Shown here piece after piece: positions 1-10,294 of a stretch of DNA of 31,161 bases. Within the stretch, counting starts at the first letter, position 1. Each line of letters opens with the position of its first letter. The DNA comes from DATBMY01 sp036554605 (GTDB lineage Bacteria; Acidobacteriota; Blastocatellia; UBA7656). The DNA is taken from assembly GCA_036554605.1 (NCBI GenBank), contig DATBMY010000046.1, positions 1-31,161 of the forward strand, read 5' to 3'. The notes below the pieces were generated by a model that searched no databases, was not told where the DNA came from, and saw only the letters and a list, made by a program, of their open reading frames with translations. The position numbers and the translations under genes were made by a program.

Positions 1-1
1 T

Positions 2-409
2 TTTATAGTGCATGGATACTATGGTTTTGATGATGCCCTCTTCACCGCGCTAAAGATTATCGAGTCCCTGACGATTAATAAAATGCGGTTGTCCGAGTTT
101 ATAGCGGATGTTCCCAAGTGGTTCGCCTCGCCCGTCTACAACGTCCATTGCGCGGACGAAGATAAGTATAAGGTGTCAGAGCAACTCACCCGGCGGTTCA
201 AGGCGTCGGGCTATAACGTGATAGATTTGAGCGGCGCCAGGGTCGTTTTTGATGACGGGTGGGGACTCGTGCGGGCTTCTTCCAATCTTCCGGAGCTGGT
301 GCTGCGCTTCGAGGCTCGAAGCGAACCGAGGTTGAAAGAGATCGAGCAGATGTTTAGAGCGATTCTTTTAGAATATCCCGGTGTGGGCAAAGAGTGGCAT
401 ACCGGCTGA
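2..409 (+). CDS. Phosphomannomutase/phosphoglucomutase, C-terminal fragment (5' end outside window)
   Basis: The reading frame is open from the window edge, so this is the tail of a longer gene; the GTG at 8 is only an internal codon. The visible part holds the end of domain III (HGYYGFDDALF, matching the family's FGYDDALY stretch) and the whole of domain IV, with the phosphate-binding style segment FDDGWGLVRASSNLPELVLRFEA that is typical of alpha-D-phosphohexomutases of the ManB/AlgC type. These cytoplasmic enzymes interconvert hexose 6- and 1-phosphates and so feed nucleotide-sugar synthesis (GDP-mannose, UDP-glucose). It converges on the cyclic glucan synthase gene with a 22-base gap and no obvious terminator. 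A link to UDP-glucose supply for that enzyme is inference. Mannose or glucose preference cannot be told from this part. Confidence 0.88.
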   Translation, partial: FIVHGYYGFDDALFTALKIIESLTINKMRLSEFIADVPKWFASPVYNVHCADEDKYKVSEQLTRRFKASGYNVIDLSGARVVFDDGWGLVRASSNLPELVLRFEARSEPRLKEIEQMFRAILLEYPGVGKEWHTG

Positions 410-431
410 TGATTTCGCCTGTCGCCGCGTT

Positions 432-3400
432 TTAGCCTGTCGCGGTCTGCTGTTCGGCTACCTCATTCTCGTCGGACAAGAGCGGTTTTTCACCCAGGAC
501 AACGCGTACCAGATGCGATTGCCCATCATCGACAATATTGATCGCGCTCGCGCTTTGCGCGATGCCATCCACCTCCAGGCTTGCTATGCCGCGACAGACG
601 CCGTTAGGGTTCTCAACTCTTATCCGATAGAGCGTTGAGCCTGTCCGGAAACTGATCTCGTACTCGCGCCAGGCTTTCGGAATGCACGGGTTGATCTCGA
701 ATCTCTCGCCCCGTAGCTGAAATCCGAGAATCGTCCCTATCGCGGCCTGGTACATCCAGCCTGCCGATCCCGTGTACCACGTCCAGCCGCCGCGCCCGAC
801 ATGCGGCGGCATCGAATAGACATCGGCAGCGACTACGAAGGGCTCCACCTTGTATCTATGCATCCCCGCCCGCGTGGAAGAATGACTGATGGGATTCAAC
901 AGCGACATTAAGTCTCCCGCCTGGTCGCCCTCGCCTAGCATTCCGTAAGCAATCAATAACCACAGCGCGGCGTGTGTGTACTGGCCCCCGTTTTCTCGCA
1001 CGCCCGGAACATATCCTTTTACATATCCCGGTTCCAGGGCGGTGCGGTCAAAAGGCGGCGTAAATAAAAGCACGACCCCGTCACCCTTGCGAACCAGATG
1101 CGTTTCAGCGGAGGCCATCGCCCGCGCGGCCCGCCGCGGGTCCGCCGCCCCCGAGATTACACCCCACGATTGCGCAATCGAATCGATACGGCATTCGTCG
1201 TTGCTTGCCGAGCCGAGAGGCGTTCCGTCATCGAAGTAGGCGCGGCGGTACCAGTCGCCATCCCATCCTTGCTCTTCGAGGGCCTTCTTCAATTCCTGCA
1301 TGTGCCTTCGATAGCCGCTTGCGCGCTCTTGCTGGTCGCGCGCTTCGCAGAAGGGTATGAAACCATCGAGCACGCCATAAAGAAACCACCCAAGCCACAC
1401 GCTTTCGCCTTTGCCTTCCCGGCCCACAAGGTTCATGCCGTCGTTCCAATCGCCGGTCCCCATAAGCGGAAGCCCGTGCGTGCCGACACCGAGGCTGCGG
1501 TCAATCGCGCGCGCGCAGTGCTCATAGATACTCGCCGCCTCCGGTGAAACCTCCGGCTCCAGGTAGCTTTCGGCCTGATCGGCGGCAAGCGGAGGCGCTT
1601 CAATAAAATTGACCTCTTCATCAAGCACGGATAGATCGCCCGTGGCCTTTACGTAGAAGCTTGCGACGTAAGGCAGCCAGAGCAGATCATCGGAGAAGCG
1701 CGTCCTCACGCCCCGCCCCTCCGGAGGATGCCACCAGTGCTGAACGTCTCCCTCTTTGAACTGGCGGGCCGCGGCGCGGAGAATATGCTCTCGGACCAGA
1801 TCGGGCCTTGAATGTACCATCGCCATCGCGTCCTGCAATTGATCGCGAAAACCATAAGCGCCCGAGGATTGATAGAAAGCCGACCGCGCCCACATGCGAC
1901 AGGCAAGGGTTTGATAGAGCAGCCACCGGTTTACCAGTATGTCCAGTGCCGGGTCGGGCGTGCGAATCTCTATCGCGCCGAGCAATTCATTCCAAAAGCC
2001 GACTGCGCTATCAAAGGCTTCGTTTACCAGAACAGAATCTCTGTAACGCGAAATGATTTCGCGCGCCTCTTCGTCTGATTGCGCGGCTCCGAAAAAGAAG
2101 ACGACCTCGCGCGTCTTACCCGGCGCAAGCTCAAGCGTCGTTTGCATGGCCGCGCAAGGATCGAGCCCCGCCCCGACACGCCCGGAAAGCGTTACGCGTT
2201 GCAGCGCGGCGGGCCGCGCAAGCCCGCCGTTGCGCCCCAGGAACTCTCTTCGATCGCATGTAATCGCGCGCTTGCGCTCCGACATAGCAAGAAAAGTCAC
2301 GTTATTTGCAAAATCACGGTTATAAGGGTTGCGCGCGAAGATTGCTCCGGTCGCTTCGTCGACTTCGGTGATAATGAAAGGCGCCGAGGCCTCGCGCCTG
2401 GCGCCAAGCACAAGCTCGTTGTAACAGGTCACGGAAATCACCCGCTTGACGTTTGATTCGTTTTGCAATCGCAAGCGAGAGATCTTGACCGGGGCATCGG
2501 GCGGAACGAAGAGCAGAAGCTCGTGCTTTATGCCGTGGCTTGCATGCTCGAAAATCGTATATCCCTGCCCATGCCGGATTCTGTAAGGCGCCGGCCCGCG
2601 AATTGGCAGCGGCGTGGGGTTCCATATCGCGCCCGTATCTTCGTCGCGCAGATAAATGGCCTCGCCCGGAGGATCGCTCACCGCATCGTTCGACCAGGGC
2701 GTCAGCCGGTTCTCTCCGCTATTGAGCGACCAGGTGAAACCGGCCCCGCTTTCCGATACTTGAAACCCGAAATCTTTATTGGCTATGACGTTCAGCCAGG
2801 GTCTCGGCGGCCATTGCCCCTCATTTAAACTTATGACGTATTCGCGCCCTCCCTCGGCGAAGCCGCCCAGGCCGTTAAAGAACGCAAGCTCGGGCACTAC
2901 AGGCGCCCGCTCCATATAGCCGCGCGCCGCGCCGCGCGGGATGAACGGCGCGGGCAGCGGGCCTTCGGCCGATTCGCGCGAAAGCTGCTCCTTGAGCGAG
3001 CCGCGCTCGGTGACGATGCAGACGCGCGCGGCCGTATGAAGCAGTATGCGGTCCTCTTCCGGCATTATATCCGCGCGCCTCAAATGTATGCCGCCCGGCT
3101 TATTGAGCATGGCCTGTAGCCCGCTCTTGCGGACTACAGCTTGCAGCTCGTCTTGTAGAGGTTGAATGTAGCTCGAAGGATGATCGTTGAGGATCACGAG
3201 GTCGGCGGCAATTCCTTTCAATCGCATGTACTCATGCGCTCGCAGTATCTGTCGCGCCTTGTCAAGATCGCGCGCATGGCCGATGCGAACGAGCAGGATT
3301 GGCAGGTCGCCGCCTATACCGTAAGGCCACAGGCCCTCCTGAGTCTTTTTATTGAGAGCGAGAACGTGTGGGCGCGGGCGCAGATTCGGGTCGAGATAGA

Positions 3401-6400
3401 TCAAGCGCCCGGCCAGTTCCTGAAACAGCCTTGCCTCCGCGGCTTCTATTCCGAGGTGGCGCAGCTCAACCTGCGACCTGGTCCAGGCCAGCTTCGCTTC
3501 GCGCTCGAATATGCTCGCGTCGTGATACTTGTCGGCCAGCTTTAATGCCTCGCTCCGGGAATCGGTCACCGCTATGGTAAAACATATGCGAGCCGTCTCG
3601 TTCGGTTCTATACGCACCCGCTCTCGCAGGCTGAATATCGGATCGAGCACCGCGCCGACACTGTTCGATAGCGGCCGGTCTTCGACTATTGCCATCGGGT
3701 TAACCTGCGTGTTCCCCCGCCCTAAAAAGCGCCTGCGATCGGTCTCGTATTGCACGGGCCCGACGGTTTCGCCTTCGGTCACGACCGTATGGACCGCCCA
3801 GACCGGCTCCTCTGTTTCCGAGCGACGTCGCCGTCGCGCAATGAGCGCGTTCTCTTCGGCGATGAACTCGGTCTCGATAAAAAGATTGCTGAAGGCCGGA
3901 TGCGCCGCGTCGCTCGGGCCGGGAGCCAGCACGATCTCGGCGTAGCTTGTAAGCTCTATCTCGCGCACGCGCGAGGACTGGTTTGTGACGGAAACAAGTC
4001 TCACCTCGGCGTTGTCTTCGGGCGAGACGATTATCTCGGTATGAGTCAGTATGCCAACATCCTTGCGCCAGATATCGACTTTTTCCTCCGAGAATATCAC
4101 CTCATAAGATTGGGGAGCGCGAAGCGTGGGCTGGTATCCAACCGACCAGACCGCGCCGCTTCTCACGTCGCGCAAGTAGCAGAAGCTGCCCCAGTGATCG
4201 CTCGTCGCGTCTTCGCGCCAGCGGGTTATTGCCGTCGCGCCCGAGCTTGAATAGCCCGCGCCCGAGGTCGTAATCATCGTCGTGTACTTCCCGTTTGAAA
4301 GCAGATGAGCGCGCGGCAGCGGAAGGTCCGGCGTGTCGTAGCGGCGAGCGATAGGGGCGACCGGCGTCTGCACCGCGTGATGCGCCGCGACCTCTTCGGC
4401 GCGAGGATGCATGCTCGGAACATCGCGGGGGACGCGCTCCTGAAGAAGCAACTCGGTTGCTTGCACGAGCGGATCCGAATGAAAGCGCCTCTGCATAATC
4501 TGGTCGTGCAGCAGATTGTCGAGCGCGATCAGGCTCATTCCCTGATGGTGCGTCATGAAGGCGCGGATGATCATGCGCGATTGCCCTTGCGGCAAGCGTT
4601 CGGGCGTATAGTCGATAGCTTCGTAAAACCCGTAATTGCTGAGCGCGCCCTCTTGCTCCAATCGACGCAGATTGATGAGCGCCTCTCGCGGCTCGATCAT
4701 CGCCGCAAGCAGCGTCGCGTAGGGCGCGATCACCAGCTCATCGCCCAGGCCGCGCTTGAGCCCCAATCCCGGCACGCCGAAAGGGCCGTACTGGTAATTG
4801 AGCTGAAGGTCCCGCGCGTTGTAGGCCGATTCGGAAACGCCCCAGGGCACGCCGCGCTGCTTGCCGTACTTGATCTGGCGCGCTACCGCGACCCGGTGCG
4901 TCTGGTCGAGCAGCGTGCCTTCGTAGGACCGCATCACGAGCAGCGGCATCAGGTATTCAAACATCGTGGCCGACCACGAGATCAATACGCGCTTCCCGTT
5001 GACCGTCGCGAGCGGGCGGCCCAGGCGAAACCAGTGCTCTTGAGGCACGTCTCCGGTAGCGATGGATATAAAGCTCGCAAGCCGCGCTTCGCTCGCGAGC
5101 AGATCGTAAAAGGAGTTGTCTCTCCGCCCATCCGTTGCGTTGTAACCGATCGTCAAGACCTTGCGCTCTTCGTCGAATAAGAAGTTAAAATCCATCTCCT
5201 TGATAAAGCGATCGTAGAGGCGGGCCAGACTTGTCGCCCTCGCCTTAAAGTTCTTCGCCGCTTCCGCCGCGCGCTCGATCTCGACCGTCATCGCATCTAT
5301 ACTCTCAATCACTTTCTCTTCAGCCTGAGCGCGAAGGGCGGCGAGCTCGACGAGCATCGCGTCACAGAATTGGGGGATCTCGGAGGGTTTCGGCACGAGG
5401 TCGAGCTGGCGCTCAAGCGCCCGCCATTGGGCGGACAAAATGGCGCTTTGAAGCCTGGCTCTCTCTGCCCAGGGAGCGAGCATTCGAAGGTCGCGTCTGA
5501 ATTCATCAACCTGGTGTATGAGCGCGCCGGTCCAGAATCGCAACTCTTCAAATCCTTCTTCTCCATGCTCGTCGGCCAGGACGTTTACTATGTCGTTGAT
5601 GACGGAGAGATGCGCCGCTACCGATCGAAAAAGCGCCGCCCACGCGCTGAGCCCCGACGGCGCTCGGGCCGAGAGCAGATCGATGCATCCTTCTATCTCG
5701 TCGCGCAGCTGTTTCGCCGTAACACCCGGCGCGCGGCGGCGGGCTTCGCTCAGGCGGGCCGCCTCTTCTTTGAGCAGAAGGACTCCGTCCCTTATTCCGC
5801 TCGTCACTCGCGAATCGAAGAGCCGGCGCTCGGGCAGCTCCAGGCAAGCCTGCTTGACGGTGAGCAGATGGCCGGCAAGATTGCCGCTATCGACGGTCGA
5901 GATGAACTGTGGTGTTAGCGGCTCGAGCGTGCGGGTGTCGTACCAGTTGTAAGAGTGGCCATGAAAGCGCGGTAGTTTTTCGAACGATGCGAAAGTCAGC
6001 TCCAGCCGCTCCATCAGCTCAAGCGAGCCGACATAACCAAAGTCATAAGCCGCCGCGGTGGAAAGCACAAGCAGCCCGACGTTGGTCGGCGATGTGCGGT
6101 GCGCGATGACCGGCTGCGGGTCCTCCTGAAAATTATCGGGCGGAAGCCAGTGGTCCTCTTCGCCGACGAAAGTCTCGAAATAACGCCACGTGCGCCGCGC
6201 GAGCAATCGCACCGCGCTTTTGTCTGCCTCGTCAATCTCAACTCGCGGCGTTGTAATGTCGCGGCTCAAAAGGTGCGCGATCAGCGGGGAGAGAAACCAG
6301 AGGAGCAGAAAAGGGGAAGCGGCGGCAATCGCGCCGGGCCTTAATACTAAAATCAGCGCCAATGCGACGCCCGCTATCAGCCCGGCGGGCCACATCAAGC

Positions 6401-9239
6401 GCATAAACGCGGCGGGAGAATCGGCGCCTTCGCGCCCTGTCTCGGCCGCCGTCACCCATTCGAGCAGATTCTTGCCCGAAATCATTTTGCGATAGAGGAC
6501 GCGCGCGACGGCATCCGTCATCAGGTATGCCTGGTAAGGAAGAAACGCGATCGTAAGCGCGACCTGTAGAATATTAATTCCCGCTTCGCTCCATATGCCG
6601 CGGATGTGGCTCGTCCAGGGAATGCCTCGCGGCGCGTGAGCAAATATCCCCGTCGTTATGTGCGCGAAGATTGGAAATGCAAGCGCCAGAAAGATGAGAA
6701 ACGTCCACAGCGGTATCGAGCCCGGAAGAGCAACCCACGCGGCTATAAGCCACAACAGCGCGGCCGGCGCGACCAAGCTGCGCCGCAGGTTATCGAATAT
6801 CTTCCAGCGCGAGATGAGCGGGAGTCGATTGCGCGCCATTCGCCCGGTCGCATCCGGCACGCGCGGAAGCATCCAGTTCGCTATCTGCCAGTCGCCTCGC
6901 ACCCAGCGATGCTGCCTCTTTGCATAAACCGCGTACCGGGATGGGTAGTCGTCAAATAGCTCCGCGTCGGTTACGAGCGCCGCGCGCGCGTACAGACCTT
7001 CAAAAAGGTCATGACTGAGCAGGGAATTCTCGGGGACGCGATCCTTGAGCGCCGCTTCAAATGCATCGACTTCGTAAAGCCCCTTGCCGGTATAGATGCC
7101 TTCGTTGAATAGATCCTGATAGACGTCGGAAACGGCCGTGGTGTATGGGTCGACGCCGGTGTTGCCTGAGAAGATGCGCGCGAAGCGCGAGCGGCTGGCG
7201 CTTTCAAGCGAGATGCTGACGCGCGGCTGCAGAATCGCGTAGCCTTCCGTCACCCGGCCCAGGGACGCGTCAATGCGGGCTCGGTTAAGTGGGTGCAGGA
7301 TTGTGCCGACCAGCCGCCGCGCCTCCGAGCGCGGCAACTGGATTTCGAAATCGAGCGTTATTACGTAACGGATCCGCGCGAGCAACGCTTCATCGGCGGT
7401 TGAGACTATGAAAGTGGTATCCCGAGCGCCGCGCAGCAAGCGATTGAATTCATGGAGCTTCCCACGCTTGCGCTCCCATCCCATCCACTTGCCTTCCGAA
7501 GCGTTCCACTTGCGGGCGCGGTGGAATAAATAAAAGCTCGGTGTCTGGTCTTCGCTTGAGTAATGCGCGTTCAGCTTCGCAATTCCACTGCGCGCTGCTT
7601 CAAGAAGCCCGCCGTCGTCGGGCGTCTGCTCGGCCGGGGCGTCGGTGAAATCGGTCAGCAGCGCGAAATAAAGATGCTCGTCACGGTTGGCCAGATAATG
7701 GACTTCCAGCTTTTCAAGCAGTTCGCGAATGATCGATTCATCTATAAGAAGCGCGGGAATGACTACGATGGTGCGGGCATCCTCTGGTATCCCCGAGGAA
7801 AGGTCCATCTTCGGAAGCGGGCGCGGTTTGATCGCCGATGTGACGGCCCAGTTCAATAAGCCCAGCGCCATATCGCTCGTGGGCACGGCTGAAAGCAGCA
7901 AAAGGACGGCGAGCGCGAGCGGGCCCGCGCCCATGTTTAATGCGTAAACGAATGGCAGCGCGATCAATAGCGCGGTGAGAAGGACGAGCGAGCCTAAATA
8001 AAAGAATGTCGGATGGCGGAGCACGGCGCGGGCCAGAAGCTCTCCAACGCGACGCCTGTAGTTGAATGCTTTTTCAAGGCGCGGCAGCCCGACGCCGATA
8101 AGGTAGTAACCTATGTGCGAGCGGGCAGAGTGTTGAGGCTCGCTCTCGCGCGCCATTTCGACGGCACGTTTTGCAACGTCAATCTCGTCAGCTTTCGCGC
8201 GCTTGCTGATGCGCTCGATTGCGTGGCGGTAGCGGTCGCGCGTGGCAAAGTCCATTCCCGCGTACGCGCCCGCGGGGTCTTCGCCAAGCACCTGATCGAC
8301 CAGGCTGACGCTTTCAAAGAAGTCTCGCCAGTCAAGCGTTGAAAGCAAGCGCATGCTGGTGATTATGTTGGCGACCGTCACCTGCGCGGCGGCCTGTTGC
8401 TGGTACTCGGTCTGAAGAAGCTGTTCAATGCTATGCCCCTTTTGCACGAGCCAGCCTTCGAGGCTGTCGAGGGCGGTTGTCACGGAAGGGTCTTGATCGC
8501 GCAGCCGCTCGGTGAGATGCGCGACGAAAGACGGAGCGAACTCTTTGCGCTTTCTGATCTGCTCGGCAAGAAAAGGAAGTACGTCCCGGGGCCGGCGCGC
8601 GACAATCTGAATCAATTGATCCGCGAGCGCGTCGGCTTGCTCGCGCTGCTCGCGCGCCCTGAGGATGAAGGACGCAAGCCGGCGGAGGTTCTCTACGAGC
8701 GCCAGCCGCAGCGTGATCGCCACGGCCCAGACTTCGCCTATCGAAAGCGGCGATTGCTGCTGGTAAGCGCGTATGAAACGCTTCAGCGTATCTATATCGA
8801 GGCGGCTGTCGGTATGAGCGATCAGACCCAGCGCTATCGCATAGATGCGCGGATAGCCGGCCAGGCTCCCTTCGGTGAGCTTCGGCAGCTCGTAATAATA
8901 ACCGCGCGGCAAATCCTGCCGGATCTCGCGCAACTGCTCTTCGACTATGTGAAAGTTATCGACGAGCCATTCGGCGGCGGGCGTGATTGTATGCTTGTGG
9001 CGGATGGCGCCGGTTAGCTCGTTGTAGGCGGCCGCGAGCGCGACGGCGTTATCTTCGAGCCTCGGCAGCAGTCTCAGCCCGCGGCTGGGGCCTTTAAAGA
9101 CCTTATGCTGAGCGCCAAGCTCCGCCGCGTAATGTTCGAGGCGCTCGACGCTGTATAATTCGCTTCGGATGGGCTCATCATTCGGGCCCGCGCCTTTATG
9201 ATTTGCCCTCCCGTGAAACCGGGCCGTCAATCTAGCCAT
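432..9239 (-). CDS. ndvB: Cyclic beta-1,2-glucan synthase (NdvB/ChvB/Cgs type)
   Basis: A 2935-residue inner-membrane enzyme, near the usual 2800-2900 for the family, that makes cyclic beta-1,2-glucan from UDP-glucose; the glucan is exported to the periplasm in osmotic adaptation. Order of parts: N-terminal region to about 410; membrane helices around 416-470; GT84 glycosyltransferase from about 490 (IVVIPALLIDES) with QHRWVRGDWQ as the QxxRW motif; more helices around 820-985; glycoamylase-like domain from about 1026 (EEDHWLPPDNF) through the MTHHQGMSLIALDNLL stretch; then two GH94 sugar-binding domains (from about 1630 and 2123) and the GH94 phosphorylase-like catalytic domain with GDWNDGMN near 2596, which sets ring size. 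The usual DxD of the GT domain (TLDADTQLPR) reads TLDFEIQLPR, an Asp-Phe-Glu. ATG start preceded by only a weak GAG-type ribosome site. It lies 47 bases after the universal stress gene, so co-transcription is likely. Confidence 0.95.
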   Translation of the reverse strand: MARLTARFHGRANHKGAGPNDEPIRSELYSVERLEHYAAELGAQHKVFKGPSRGLRLLPRLEDNAVALAAAYNELTGAIRHKHTITPAAEWLVDNFHIVEEQLREIRQDLPRGYYYELPKLTEGSLAGYPRIYAIALGLIAHTDSRLDIDTLKRFIRAYQQQSPLSIGEVWAVAITLRLALVENLRRLASFILRAREQREQADALADQLIQIVARRPRDVLPFLAEQIRKRKEFAPSFVAHLTERLRDQDPSVTTALDSLEGWLVQKGHSIEQLLQTEYQQQAAAQVTVANIITSMRLLSTLDWRDFFESVSLVDQVLGEDPAGAYAGMDFATRDRYRHAIERISKRAKADEIDVAKRAVEMARESEPQHSARSHIGYYLIGVGLPRLEKAFNYRRRVGELLARAVLRHPTFFYLGSLVLLTALLIALPFVYALNMGAGPLALAVLLLLSAVPTSDMALGLLNWAVTSAIKPRPLPKMDLSSGIPEDARTIVVIPALLIDESIIRELLEKLEVHYLANRDEHLYFALLTDFTDAPAEQTPDDGGLLEAARSGIAKLNAHYSSEDQTPSFYLFHRARKWNASEGKWMGWERKRGKLHEFNRLLRGARDTTFIVSTADEALLARIRYVITLDFEIQLPRSEARRLVGTILHPLNRARIDASLGRVTEGYAILQPRVSISLESASRSRFARIFSGNTGVDPYTTAVSDVYQDLFNEGIYTGKGLYEVDAFEAALKDRVPENSLLSHDLFEGLYARAALVTDAELFDDYPSRYAVYAKRQHRWVRGDWQIANWMLPRVPDATGRMARNRLPLISRWKIFDNLRRSLVAPAALLWLIAAWVALPGSIPLWTFLIFLALAFPIFAHITTGIFAHAPRGIPWTSHIRGIWSEAGINILQVALTIAFLPYQAYLMTDAVARVLYRKMISGKNLLEWVTAAETGREGADSPAAFMRLMWPAGLIAGVALALILVLRPGAIAAASPFLLLWFLSPLIAHLLSRDITTPRVEIDEADKSAVRLLARRTWRYFETFVGEEDHWLPPDNFQEDPQPVIAHRTSPTNVGLLVLSTAAAYDFGYVGSLELMERLELTFASFEKLPRFHGHSYNWYDTRTLEPLTPQFISTVDSGNLAGHLLTVKQACLELPERRLFDSRVTSGIRDGVLLLKEEAARLSEARRRAPGVTAKQLRDEIEGCIDLLSARAPSGLSAWAALFRSVAAHLSVINDIVNVLADEHGEEGFEELRFWTGALIHQVDEFRRDLRMLAPWAERARLQSAILSAQWRALERQLDLVPKPSEIPQFCDAMLVELAALRAQAEEKVIESIDAMTVEIERAAEAAKNFKARATSLARLYDRFIKEMDFNFLFDEERKVLTIGYNATDGRRDNSFYDLLASEARLASFISIATGDVPQEHWFRLGRPLATVNGKRVLISWSATMFEYLMPLLVMRSYEGTLLDQTHRVAVARQIKYGKQRGVPWGVSESAYNARDLQLNYQYGPFGVPGLGLKRGLGDELVIAPYATLLAAMIEPREALINLRRLEQEGALSNYGFYEAIDYTPERLPQGQSRMIIRAFMTHHQGMSLIALDNLLHDQIMQRRFHSDPLVQATELLLQERVPRDVPSMHPRAEEVAAHHAVQTPVAPIARRYDTPDLPLPRAHLLSNGKYTTMITTSGAGYSSSGATAITRWREDATSDHWGSFCYLRDVRSGAVWSVGYQPTLRAPQSYEVIFSEEKVDIWRKDVGILTHTEIIVSPEDNAEVRLVSVTNQSSRVREIELTSYAEIVLAPGPSDAAHPAFSNLFIETEFIAEENALIARRRRRSETEEPVWAVHTVVTEGETVGPVQYETDRRRFLGRGNTQVNPMAIVEDRPLSNSVGAVLDPIFSLRERVRIEPNETARICFTIAVTDSRSEALKLADKYHDASIFEREAKLAWTRSQVELRHLGIEAAEARLFQELAGRLIYLDPNLRPRPHVLALNKKTQEGLWPYGIGGDLPILLVRIGHARDLDKARQILRAHEYMRLKGIAADLVILNDHPSSYIQPLQDELQAVVRKSGLQAMLNKPGGIHLRRADIMPEEDRILLHTAARVCIVTERGSLKEQLSRESAEGPLPAPFIPRGAARGYMERAPVVPELAFFNGLGGFAEGGREYVISLNEGQWPPRPWLNVIANKDFGFQVSESGAGFTWSLNSGENRLTPWSNDAVSDPPGEAIYLRDEDTGAIWNPTPLPIRGPAPYRIRHGQGYTIFEHASHGIKHELLLFVPPDAPVKISRLRLQNESNVKRVISVTCYNELVLGARREASAPFIITEVDEATGAIFARNPYNRDFANNVTFLAMSERKRAITCDRREFLGRNGGLARPAALQRVTLSGRVGAGLDPCAAMQTTLELAPGKTREVVFFFGAAQSDEEAREIISRYRDSVLVNEAFDSAVGFWNELLGAIEIRTPDPALDILVNRWLLYQTLACRMWARSAFYQSSGAYGFRDQLQDAMAMVHSRPDLVREHILRAAARQFKEGDVQHWWHPPEGRGVRTRFSDDLLWLPYVASFYVKATGDLSVLDEEVNFIEAPPLAADQAESYLEPEVSPEAASIYEHCARAIDRSLGVGTHGLPLMGTGDWNDGMNLVGREGKGESVWLGWFLYGVLDGFIPFCEARDQQERASGYRRHMQELKKALEEQGWDGDWYRRAYFDDGTPLGSASNDECRIDSIAQSWGVISGAADPRRAARAMASAETHLVRKGDGVVLLFTPPFDRTALEPGYVKGYVPGVRENGGQYTHAALWLLIAYGMLGEGDQAGDLMSLLNPISHSSTRAGMHRYKVEPFVVAADVYSMPPHVGRGGWTWYTGSAGWMYQAAIGTILGFQLRGERFEINPCIPKAWREYEISFRTGSTLYRIRVENPNGVCRGIASLEVDGIAQSASAINIVDDGQSHLVRVVLGEKPLLSDENEVAEQQTATG

Positions 9240-9286
9240 GTTCGCTCAATCTCGAGACAATCCGCACGCGTGGCGCGCCGACGGGT

Positions 9287-10228
9287 TTAACGCACGATTT
9301 CAACCGAGCATTGCGCGCGCGCTACCACGGCGGTTGAGACGCTGCCGAGCGTATGACTCCGCGCACCGTTAGATAATCCTGACGAGCCCAGGAATATGCA
9401 GTCTGCCCCCCACTCTTCGGCATCGCTGACAATAGTATGCTTGGGGTCTCCAGCCTCGATCTTCCATGAAACGAGCAGGTCGGCCCATCGCAGTTGTTTG
9501 GCCGCCGCCTCTTCGAACCGCCGCACCCACTCGCGTATATGCTGGCTGTAACCCTCCGGCGTTGTCTCAGCGTATGAGCCGAGATCGGCCGTCGCGGGTC
9601 CGCTCTGGTCGACTACGGTGATAAGGCGCACCTCGCTGCCCATCGGCCAGGCGCGCGAGGCGACCGCGCTTACCGCCGCGCGCGAGCCCGGCGATCCGTC
9701 GAGCCCAATAAGAATGCGCACCGGCGCGCCATTCTTCCATGCGGTTCCGCGCGCCACGCGCACCGGGCAACACGCCTCGCTTACGACCTTCTGCGACACG
9801 CTGCCGAGGAAAAACCTGCCCAGCGCCGAGCGGCCCTGACACCCTAATACAATCAGGTCGGGCTTGTATGAGTCAGCTTTCTTAAGTATCTCTCTGGCAG
9901 GTGAGCCTGACGCGGTTTCGGCGGATACTTCCCATGCGGTGAAGTATGACTTGAGTTTCGCGCTCGCTTTAGCCGCAAGCCCGCGCGCCTCTTCCAATGC
10001 TTCGGCCGGGCACGGGGCAAGAGCGGGCCTGGCGACGGCCGCTCTTGAGTTACCCGCTTCCGATCCGACCGCCTCGCCGCTCAAAGGAAAAGTGAGCCAT
10101 TGCTCCGCTACCGAAAGGACCACTGCCTCCGCCTCGCGCGGGAGACCTGCTCGCTGTAAATCGTCCAACGCGCAATCGGCGCAAACGGAGCCATCATATC
10201 CGATCAATAACTTCATCCTCGCGCCCAT
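9287..10228 (-). CDS. Tandem-domain universal stress protein (UspA family)
   Basis: Cytoplasmic stress protein of 313 residues made of two Usp domains, roughly 5-160 and 170-313, each beginning with a beta strand and Asp (LLIGYDGS and ILIGLDGS). Domain 1 carries the ATP-binding pattern G-x2-G-x9-GS (GCQGRSALGRFFLGS, about 129-143). Domain 2 has a similar GSSGLSNGARSHTLGS with one extra residue (about 281-296). Both therefore probably bind ATP. I chose the ATG at 10228 because AAGGAGG lies 5-6 bases before it; the longer frame starting with GTG at 10243 would have that site inside its coding sequence. A hairpin with six T residues ends about 25 bases upstream of the start, in the leader. The downstream neighbour is the cyclic glucan synthase. 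The exact ligand or partner is unknown. Confidence 0.93.
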   Translation of the reverse strand: MGARMKLLIGYDGSVCADCALDDLQRAGLPREAEAVVLSVAEQWLTFPLSGEAVGSEAGNSRAAVARPALAPCPAEALEEARGLAAKASAKLKSYFTAWEVSAETASGSPAREILKKADSYKPDLIVLGCQGRSALGRFFLGSVSQKVVSEACCPVRVARGTAWKNGAPVRILIGLDGSPGSRAAVSAVASRAWPMGSEVRLITVVDQSGPATADLGSYAETTPEGYSQHIREWVRRFEEAAAKQLRWADLLVSWKIEAGDPKHTIVSDAEEWGADCIFLGSSGLSNGARSHTLGSVSTAVVARAQCSVEIVR

Positions 10229-10253
10229 GACAACCTCCTTCACGCGCGCCCGT

Positions 10254-10294
10254 AAAAAAGGCGCGACCCGGCGTCCATTATGTAGAGTCGCGCC
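10254..10294 (-). terminator. Rho-independent terminator in the leader of the universal stress gene
   Basis: On the minus strand GGCGCGAC pairs perfectly with GTCGCGCC (10287-10294 with 10260-10267, 19-base loop) and is followed at once by six T (10254-10259). It can end transcripts of the CBS gene (stop at 10394). The T run finishes 25 bases before the universal stress start codon, so it also sits in that gene's leader. A weak -10-like CATAAT lies at 10307-10312 on the minus strand. Confidence 0.8.

Noticed and set aside
4305..5180. 291-codon open frame on the plus strand
   Set aside because: It lies wholly antisense to the well supported glucan synthase gene, has Arg/His-rich composition typical of GC-rich shadow frames, and shows no domain or ribosome site.
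10229..10243. Longer GTG start for the universal stress gene
   Set aside because: The codons overlap the AAGGAGG ribosome site that serves the ATG at 10228.
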